DNA of 64,000 bases from Actinoplanes italicus (GTDB taxonomy: Bacteria > Actinomycetota > Actinomycetes > Mycobacteriales > Micromonosporaceae), in the NCBI RefSeq assembly GCF_003001815.1, contig NZ_PVMZ01000001.1, positions 248,001-312,000 on the forward strand, given 5' to 3'. Below the pieces are notes generated by a model that saw only the letters and a list, made by a program, of their open reading frames with translations, was not told the DNA's origin and made no database searches. Below are positions 58,500 through 64,000 of this stretch, in pieces (the first letter of the stretch is position 1; every line of letters begins with the position of its first letter). A program made the position numbers and the translations under genes.

Positions 58500-60704
58500 C
58501 TACTCCGTGCCGTGAACCGTGGCGACAAGCTGAGCTACCAGGCTGCTTTTGTCCCGCCCGATCCGGGCGGCGATCATCTCGACGGCGGCCGCGGTTCGGC
58601 TCCGCTCCCGTTCGGCGGCGAACTCGGAAGCGACGGCCCGGCTCACCGCGGCGCTGATCGCCGAAGCGGACAGGCCTGGCGCGTCAGCGACCTGGCCGGC
58701 CGACGGCCGCCACCCGGCCCAACCGGACGCGACCATCGAATAGGCGCGCTGCCCCGACGCGCGGCCCCGCACCACCGGGAAACCACCGACGTTGACGCAC
58801 AGCGCGGCCACGAGCTGACGGGCGCCGCCGATCCACCGCCAGTCACCGGACAGGGGCGAGCGACGCAGCATCTGCACCTGCTGCTCAGTCGCCTCCGGCA
58901 CGAGGGAGCCGGACACCCAGATGCCATACGCATCCCGGCCCGCTCGAACCACGGCGACCTGCGCGCCGGTGTGGTCGTAGTGCTCGATCGCCCGGGCTGC
59001 TGACGCGGCCAGGTCGGCGTGGCCGATGCTGGCCGTGATGTGGCCGACCGCGATCAGCTCACCCTCAGCCGTCTTGATCTCCGGCCGGTGGAACCAGTCG
59101 AAGCCGCCTTCGGCCGGCGGCAGTACGCACTGGCCGCCGGTCAGGAACGACAGGTGGCAGTCGTTGTCCGCGAGGTGCCCGTACACGCGCCCTTCGGCGG
59201 TCACGGTGATCGGGGTCAGCTCGGCCAGGCCGGGATCGTCGAACCAGATGCGCGGCGGGTACAGCGGGCCGGCCTGTTGTCGGGCCGCGGCGGCCAGCAC
59301 CGGCGCCTTCTCCACCTCCTTCTCTGTCGACGGCTCCTCGTCCTCCTCGTCGTCGGCGGGGTCGTCGGCGAGTTCCAGACGGGCCTCCATGAACGCCTGT
59401 GTGCCGACGAGCGTGACCGCCATGACCCGGCCTTTCGTCACCGTCACGTACGGTTCATCGCCGGACTCCATGAAGGTGTCCCACTCGTCGTCGGACATCT
59501 CCTCGATCGGCTTGCCGTCGCCATCGGTGTACTGGAACTCGAAGTCGTCCAGGTCCACGCTCGGGAACAGCACACCGGCGCGCAGCAACTCCAGCGCCTC
59601 GGCAAGCTCCGGCACGGCGTCGATGAAGTCACCGGATCCGACCAGCTTCGACTTCTGGACCTCCGCCTTCATGATCCGGCCGATCGTCACCGCACCTTCG
59701 TGGCCGGGCGCGTCGGCGCGTGCCCATCGCAGCGGCAACGGCAGCTCACGGAACGACCATTCGCCGTCCGGCGAGAAGATCCGCCGATCCCCCGATCGGG
59801 CACCCAGTGGCGCCAGCGTCCCCTTCCAGCTCGCCATGCTCGTGCCCCCACCCTTCGCGGCCGCGGCCGCTGTCACCGTGATGTCGAAACCCATGGCCCG
59901 GTTACGGTGGGGCCATGGGTGCTCAGCGACCGAGGGCAGCGGCTCATTCGCCGGCACCTCGATCATCGTGCAGCGGCAGTTCACGACCTGCCCGGCCGGT
60001 CCTGCCGGGTCGCCGGGGAACCGCATCGGCTGTCCACCGACCATGAACACTCCGTCGAGCGCGACCCGCTGCCCGTCGGCATCACGATGGTCGTGCCGAG
60101 TCCGCTGGTCGTGGGTGGACACCCACACCTTGTCCAGCCGTTCGTCCAGGGCCTGCTCTGCGGTCAGCCACGCCGTCAACGTGCCGGCGTTGTACGCGCC
60201 GATCGTCTCCGTGCGGGCGATAGTCACCGCCCGGTCGGTCCAGGCGCGCTCGCCGAGGAGCGCCTCGATCGCGTCGCGGATGACCGGTATGCTCGCGCCC
60301 TCCCCGGACAGCTGCGCCACCGTGTCGGTGACCTGCTGCCACGCCGAGTCCGGCACGCCGACGAGCCGGTTCGGCAGCTGCGCCAGGTATTCGTCCTTCA
60401 GCTGCTCCACTCGGATCAGGTCGATGTTCCCGCCGGCGTCGACGACGCCCGCCTCGTACACCTGCCCGGCGGCCGGCATCAGGTGGATCGTCATCTCTTC
60501 CAGCCACGCCTGCCCGGCGCCGGCCAGCGCCGACGGGTCCGGCTGCAGCGCCCCCGCCGCGGTGACCGTAGGCAGGGTGACCGCGCGGGCCCGGCGCAGG
60601 AACGCACGAAGCGCGGCCCGGGCCGCGCGTTCCATGCTCTTCTCGGCGGCCAGCACCCGCGCCTCGTGGTCGAGACGCAGAGGCAGCCACGGGTCGTCAG
60701 CCAC
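58500..60704 (-). CDS. MuF head-morphogenesis and capsid-maturation-protease fusion
   Basis: 734 residues from GTG 60704. Residues ~1-265 are a MuF-like domain: helical start, then ARTETIGAYNAGTLTAWL, WVSTHDQRTRHDHRDADGQRVALD and VVNCRCTMIEVP (the NCRC motif). Residues ~290-500 begin ASWKGTLAPLGARSGDRRIFSPDGEWSFRELPLPLRWARADAPGHEGAVTIGRI, the opening of actinophage prohead proteases, with VMAVTLVGTQAFMEARLEL further on. The remaining ~240 residues include FHRPEIKTAEGELIAVGHITASIGHADL, where His and Ser residues could contribute to the protease. Fusions of these two functions occur in Streptomyces-type phages. Confidence 0.78.
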   Translation of the reverse strand: MADDPWLPLRLDHEARVLAAEKSMERAARAALRAFLRRARAVTLPTVTAAGALQPDPSALAGAGQAWLEEMTIHLMPAAGQVYEAGVVDAGGNIDLIRVEQLKDEYLAQLPNRLVGVPDSAWQQVTDTVAQLSGEGASIPVIRDAIEALLGERAWTDRAVTIARTETIGAYNAGTLTAWLTAEQALDERLDKVWVSTHDQRTRHDHRDADGQRVALDGVFMVGGQPMRFPGDPAGPAGQVVNCRCTMIEVPANEPLPSVAEHPWPHRNRAMGFDITVTAAAAAKGGGTSMASWKGTLAPLGARSGDRRIFSPDGEWSFRELPLPLRWARADAPGHEGAVTIGRIMKAEVQKSKLVGSGDFIDAVPELAEALELLRAGVLFPSVDLDDFEFQYTDGDGKPIEEMSDDEWDTFMESGDEPYVTVTKGRVMAVTLVGTQAFMEARLELADDPADDEEDEEPSTEKEVEKAPVLAAAARQQAGPLYPPRIWFDDPGLAELTPITVTAEGRVYGHLADNDCHLSFLTGGQCVLPPAEGGFDWFHRPEIKTAEGELIAVGHITASIGHADLAASAARAIEHYDHTGAQVAVVRAGRDAYGIWVSGSLVPEATEQQVQMLRRSPLSGDWRWIGGARQLVAALCVNVGGFPVVRGRASGQRAYSMVASGWAGWRPSAGQVADAPGLSASAISAAVSRAVASEFAAERERSRTAAAVEMIAARIGRDKSSLVAQLVATVHGTE

Positions 60705-60927
60705 CGCCGCCCCCGAAGATCCGCCGACGCCGGTCCACGTCGGCCGGTTCGCACACGTGAGCCAAGGTCAGCAGGTCGGGCTGGCCGTCAACGAGCGCCG
60801 ACGTCCAGCCGCACGCCTCGCAGCGCATCCACCGAACCGGGTAGCAGCCGCGGCCCCGGCCGGACCGGATGCACGCGTGCCCGGCCATCTCGACGAGTTC
60901 CGGCTCGATCCCCGTCGGCGCGGTCAT
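60697..60927 (-). CDS. Small zinc-finger phage protein
   Basis: 76 residues from ATG 60927, overlapping the portal stop by ATGA and the MuF start at its end. Cys and His in MAGHACIRSGRGRGCYPVRWMRCEACGW and LTLAHVCEP suggest a zinc finger. Unknown role; position between portal and MuF genes. Confidence 0.6.
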   Translation of the reverse strand: MTAPTGIEPELVEMAGHACIRSGRGRGCYPVRWMRCEACGWTSALVDGQPDLLTLAHVCEPADVDRRRRIFGGGGG

Positions 60928-62789
60928 GCTGGCATCAGCTCCCCAACTGCCCGGCCGGACAGGTGCTCGCGCAGCTGGTCGACGTCGTGCCTCGCACCGG
61001 CGATGAGTAGACCGCCGACGTACGCAGTCAGCACCATCGTCAGATGCTGCGCGTCGACACCGAGCCGCTCCGCAACGTGCGGCACCGTCGCGAACGCGCC
61101 GGTGAGCAGCTTGCCGAGCTGCGACTTCGCGGCGGGCCTGACCGTGTGCAGCTCCCACGGCTCCAGCGCCGAATGCTGGTAGCGGGCCCGGCCGAGGTGC
61201 CGCTTCCCGGCGGTCTCCAGGGCACGCAGCACCAGCGCCTCGCACGCGGCGATCAACGCTTCCGTCCGGGCCGGTTCGCTGGCTGCGGTGACGGCGGCCT
61301 CGGGCGGGCCACGGTCCTCGGTGTCGCCAGACGATGGCTCTTCCAGCGCGGGCTGATCGTCGGCGGCTGGCTCCACCGGTCCGGGCTCCGGGTCCGCGGT
61401 CCGGGCCAGGATCTCCGGGTCCAGGGTGATGTCGATTCCGGCGACCTGCAGAAGCCGCGGGATGAGGTGCGGGCCGGACGCCGGCACGGCCCGGATGATG
61501 TCGAGCAAACGTCGCAACTCGCGCTCCGCGTCCGTCGGGGCGTCTTCGTTGCCGAATCCGGTCTCGCGGCGCAGTGCTTCGCCGCTGATCTCACCGAGCC
61601 CGTACAGGTCTTTCGCGTCGCCGCCCTTGTCCGGGGTTTGCGTCAGCTCGGACGTGTCGTACCAAACCACCCAGAGGCGCGGGTCGTCAACGACGCCCTC
61701 CAGAGCCGGCCACAGCATCTGTTGGGTGAGCGCCGCACAGACCAGTTCCAGCTTGCTCTCGACGTGGTACTTGATCGTCGCTTCGTCCGTCATCCACGCC
61801 GACCAGTGGTTGGCCTGGCTCATACCGAGCAGCATCTCCGGCGGAGCGTCAAGGCCAAGGGCGAGACGGCGGATCGCGCCGTCCAGCATCGACGGCACTG
61901 ACGCGCTTAGCTCGGTGGCGAAGCTGAGCAGCCGCGCCTTCTCCAGATGCTCGGCGGGGCCCTGCACGACGATCGGCACGAGCGCGGCCACCGAGTCCCG
62001 ATCTTTCACCGCGGTTGTCATCGCCTCCGTCAGCGCAGCCAGGAACGTCGACACTCCGTCTTCCGGGTTGGCCTCCGACTCCGGCGCTGCGAAGGTCAAC
62101 TCGTTTGGGATCATCAGGATGCCCGCGCCGGCGAGCCGCGAGTCAATCTGGCTCTGCACGTACTGCGTCAGCCGCTCGATCAGGCGCAGCACACGGAGGT
62201 TCGCCTGCGCCTGCGATCGCGGCAGAGCGTGCTTGCGTGGGTTCGGTACCCAAATCCGCACGATGACTGTCTCGTCCGGCACCAGCTCGCGTGGGCCGTC
62301 GCCAGGGTCGATGACGTAGACGCCCTGCCGTTCCTGGAGCTCGTCGACCGATGCGATCAGCCACGTCTCGCGGTCAGTCGGGGTGCCGTCCGGGCTGCGT
62401 TCCACCTCACCGATCAGGTAGCACTCGCCGGGCACCCCGAGTTGGATACCGATTTCCTTAAGTAATTCGGCCTGCTTCGACGGGCCGCCCAGCAGGCTGT
62501 CATTCACGCCCTCCGGCGCTTCGTCGGGTGACTCGACGGGCCGGCCATCGTCGTTAACCTGCGTGACGTACAGGCGTGCGCGGCTCATCGCCTTCGCGAT
62601 TAGATCCACTACGAAGCTGAACTCGCCGCACTCCTCATAGTGTCCCCACGCCTCTTCTTGCCACGCCTGCTTCGTGATCCTCCGGAGTGTGGACCCGGAG
62701 TCGTAGCGCAGCCGGGCCGCGGAGGCGACCACCGCGGTTGCCCGCCCGATGTCCGTGGCGACGTTCGGCTTGCTTCCCCACCAGGCCAT
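60924..62789 (-). CDS. Portal protein
   Basis: 621 residues from ATG 62789 (GGAGG upstream). Opens SKPNVATDIGRATAVVASAARLRYD, with the stem and crown regions LPRSQAQANLRVLRLIERLTQYVQSQIDSRLAGAGILMIPNELTF, VVQGPAEHLEKARLLSF, and LALGLDAPPEMLLGMSQANHWSAWMTDEATIKYHVESKLELVCAALTQQMLWPALE, all characteristic of actinophage portals. The C-terminal ~150 residues are helical. It forms the dodecameric DNA gate at one capsid vertex. Confidence 0.88.
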   Translation of the reverse strand: MAWWGSKPNVATDIGRATAVVASAARLRYDSGSTLRRITKQAWQEEAWGHYEECGEFSFVVDLIAKAMSRARLYVTQVNDDGRPVESPDEAPEGVNDSLLGGPSKQAELLKEIGIQLGVPGECYLIGEVERSPDGTPTDRETWLIASVDELQERQGVYVIDPGDGPRELVPDETVIVRIWVPNPRKHALPRSQAQANLRVLRLIERLTQYVQSQIDSRLAGAGILMIPNELTFAAPESEANPEDGVSTFLAALTEAMTTAVKDRDSVAALVPIVVQGPAEHLEKARLLSFATELSASVPSMLDGAIRRLALGLDAPPEMLLGMSQANHWSAWMTDEATIKYHVESKLELVCAALTQQMLWPALEGVVDDPRLWVVWYDTSELTQTPDKGGDAKDLYGLGEISGEALRRETGFGNEDAPTDAERELRRLLDIIRAVPASGPHLIPRLLQVAGIDITLDPEILARTADPEPGPVEPAADDQPALEEPSSGDTEDRGPPEAAVTAASEPARTEALIAACEALVLRALETAGKRHLGRARYQHSALEPWELHTVRPAAKSQLGKLLTGAFATVPHVAERLGVDAQHLTMVLTAYVGGLLIAGARHDVDQLREHLSGRAVGELMPA

Positions 62790-62793
62790 ATGT

Positions 62794-63120
62794 TCAGTCC
62801 TCCGGCTCGGCGCGCACGAGCAGGCCGGTGACGTGCGAGAGCGCGAGAGCGACGGTGGGCACGTCCAACCACCACCAGCCGGACCATCGGGGTAGCGACG
62901 ACGCCGCCCACCAGGCTGCGGCCATCGGCACGGCGGTCCAGATCGACATGCACCATCGGCAGAACAGCAGGTAGAGCAGCAGACTCTGGTCAGGCAGGCG
63001 GCGCGCTGCCGCCATTCGGAGCGGCTCGGTGATCTTGTCCGCGCAGATCAGCCGAGTGAGGCGGGCAGCAGCAAGTGGCACCACGGCGAGTTCGATCAAG
63101 AGCAGCACACATGTAATCAT
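62794..63120 (-). CDS. DUF1360-like small membrane protein
   Basis: 108 residues from ATG 63120. VLLLIELAVVPLAAARLTRLICADKITEPLRMAAARRL followed by CRWCMSIWTAVPMAAAWW and VPTVALALSHVTGLL gives the arrangement of DUF1360 proteins often found beside portal and terminase genes in actinophages. Two or three membrane segments. No good ribosome site; a longer frame reaches 63249. The leftmost gene of the head unit still visible. Confidence 0.65.
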   Translation of the reverse strand: MITCVLLLIELAVVPLAAARLTRLICADKITEPLRMAAARRLPDQSLLLYLLFCRWCMSIWTAVPMAAAWWAASSLPRWSGWWWLDVPTVALALSHVTGLLVRAEPED

Positions 63121-63121
63121 A

Positions 63122-63134
63122 ACAATGTCATTGT
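63122..63134. promoter_or_regulatory. Perfect 13-bp palindrome ACAATGTCATTGT
   Basis: Exact inverted repeat ACAATG-T-CATTGT two bases before the ATG at 63120, in an AT-rich patch. A likely operator or promoter element for the head unit. Confidence 0.45.
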
Positions 63135-63694
63135 GACCGTACAGGCGATCGAGTCTCTCGCACTCCACGATTCCGCTCAATCTGCAACGTGGACCTGCCG
63201 CGCTATAGCCCATGAACCCTGCATGGGCCCACGTGTGCTTCGACATCACGCCGGGGCATGAGCTGAGTCTGATGGCCCAAGATCGAGCGCAGCATCCCTT
63301 AGCGGAGATACATGGACCCGGTTAAATAGCACCGACTGCCGTCGCGGGTGCTCGTTCATCTTGGTTGAAGGTTGCATGATCCGCGTTGGGGCGCCCGGTC
63401 ACCGCTGCTCGGTCTTCTCTCTGATGGAGTGGGATTTTGGGATGACTTTGCCGCGTCCAGCGGCGGATGACATGCTGGGGGCATGACGTCAGTTCCCGCT
63501 CCGGTTGGTGACATCTTCACGATGTGCCTGATCGCAGTGACGGGCCTGGCGGTCGATGACCGGCTCTGTATGCGCGGCGTCGCCTGCGATTGAGCGGTAT
63601 GTGTTCGCTCTCGCGTGGAGGCGCCTTCAGGGCCCTTGTCGAGCGTGAGTCGAGGAAGTGTCGTCGATGCGTACGGTTTCCGTTGTTTCTTCTG
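63135..63694. other. 560-bp region at the right side without a recognisable gene
   Basis: No frame with phage or housekeeping character on either strand. A terminase would be expected here if the phage order were standard. The sequence could be the edge of the element, decayed DNA or an inter-operon space. Confidence 0.45.
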
Positions 63695-64000
63695 TCAGCG
63701 CGTCTCCGGTTGCCGGTGCGCCAGGGCGGACTGACTCTCGTCTGGTAGCTCGGTGGACGGCGGTGTGGCGAACCGCGGTGGTGGCGGTCCGGGCAGCTCA
63801 CCGGGCATCCGTACCGTTCTGAATCCTGTTCGCGAGCGCAGGTAATCCCACCTGTCGCGTTGGCGGCGGACGTGGATGCCGCCGATCAGGTCTGCGGTGA
63901 GGGCCTGGCTGCGCATGATGTGGGCACAGGCCGTCACCGTCACGCCCGCGGCGAGCAGGTGGCGGACGGTGTCGGCGTGCGGGCTGATGGCGGCAACTGC
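63695..64000 (-). CDS. Unidentified protein, C-terminal part (cut by window edge)
   Basis: The frame is open to the last base; about 101 residues are visible and the start is outside. The reading AVAAISPHADTVRHLLAAGV, then VTACAHIMRSQALTADLIGG, then RQRDRWDYLRSRTGFRTVRMPG looks folded, ending in a Pro-rich tail. The first part vaguely recalls DsrE-like folds, but I would not name a family. It could be host DNA to the right of the element. Confidence 0.4.
   Translation of the reverse strand, partial: AVAAISPHADTVRHLLAAGVTVTACAHIMRSQALTADLIGGIHVRRQRDRWDYLRSRTGFRTVRMPGELPGPPPPRFATPPSTELPDESQSALAHRQPETR

Larger units (their letters stand above)
20341..63120. mobile_element. Integrated phage-like element (prophage), right end not located
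   Basis: From the tRNA-Ala scar to the first recognisable phage gene on the right. It contains portal, MuF-protease, capsid, connectors, tail tube, chaperones, tape measure, baseplate, fibre, holin and endolysin, plus ParB-like, Ssd-like, Sak4-like and DUF2637 genes. No terminase and no catalytically complete integrase are seen. Either the element continues past 64 kb or its right part is deleted. Its intergenic promoters are conspicuously AT-rich compared with the host DNA. Confidence 0.85.

Noticed and set aside
63517..63801. Minus-strand 94-residue frame at the right end
   Set aside because: Arg/His/Pro-rich, no ribosome site, overlaps a better frame.

Overview
The window is high-GC actinobacterial DNA. 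It carries a complete Gram-positive type IV pilus operon next to c-di-GMP and SpoIIE-type signalling genes, and fits a zoospore-forming member of the Micromonosporaceae such as Actinoplanes. That placement is inferred from gene content and base composition only.

Region 1 (1-11.3 kb) is chromosomal. It holds the end of a beta-family protein, a single-domain primase-polymerase, a 45-bp tandem repeat, a GAF-SpoIIE phosphatase, an overlapping pair made of a Cas4/RecB-like nuclease and an unknown 544-residue partner, a DUF427 protein, a GGDEF-EAL enzyme, an MFS transporter and a divergent GlxA-type regulator. Region 2 (11.3-19.8 kb) is the pilus operon pilB-pilT-pilC-pilA-pilD-pilM-pilN-pilO, a terminator and a CheY-like receiver.

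Region 3 (20.34 kb to beyond 63 kb) is an integrated phage-like element. Its left edge is a 25-nt tRNA-Ala 3' end (T arm, acceptor strand, discriminator base) with no 5' half. The intact tRNA and the right att site should therefore lie beyond the window. The left third (20.5-32.4 kb, mostly minus strand) holds maintenance and early genes: an Abi-like gene beside att, small zinc proteins, a ParB-like protein, a serine recombinase without a catalytic domain, a DUF2637 (Spd-type) membrane protein, a Sak4/RecA-like ATPase, winged-helix proteins and an Ssd/TadZ-like ATPase. The rest is structural (32.6-63.1 kb, read right to left): portal, MuF-protease fusion, capsid, connectors, tail tube, tail chaperones, tape measure, baseplate and fibre. 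No terminase is present.

The structural genes are interrupted twice. A plus-strand block (41.5-45.5 kb) with a regulator pair and the lysis genes separates the tail chaperones from the tape measure gene. A seven-gene accessory cassette (49.3-53.6 kb) separates head from tail. This cassette has its own terminator and two promoters of the same family that drives the early genes.

The main observation is the element's regulatory layer. There are five early promoters, four of which place an 8-bp palindrome TGTATACA (or a 1-base variant) exactly 3 bp after a TAGAAT/TATAAT -10 box. There are also three copies of a different late-promoter-like element in front of capsid, tail tube and tape measure. 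Finally, an 11-bp motif GTTCACGTGGA, containing the core of a parS site, recurs mostly just upstream of start codons in an element that encodes a ParB-like protein.
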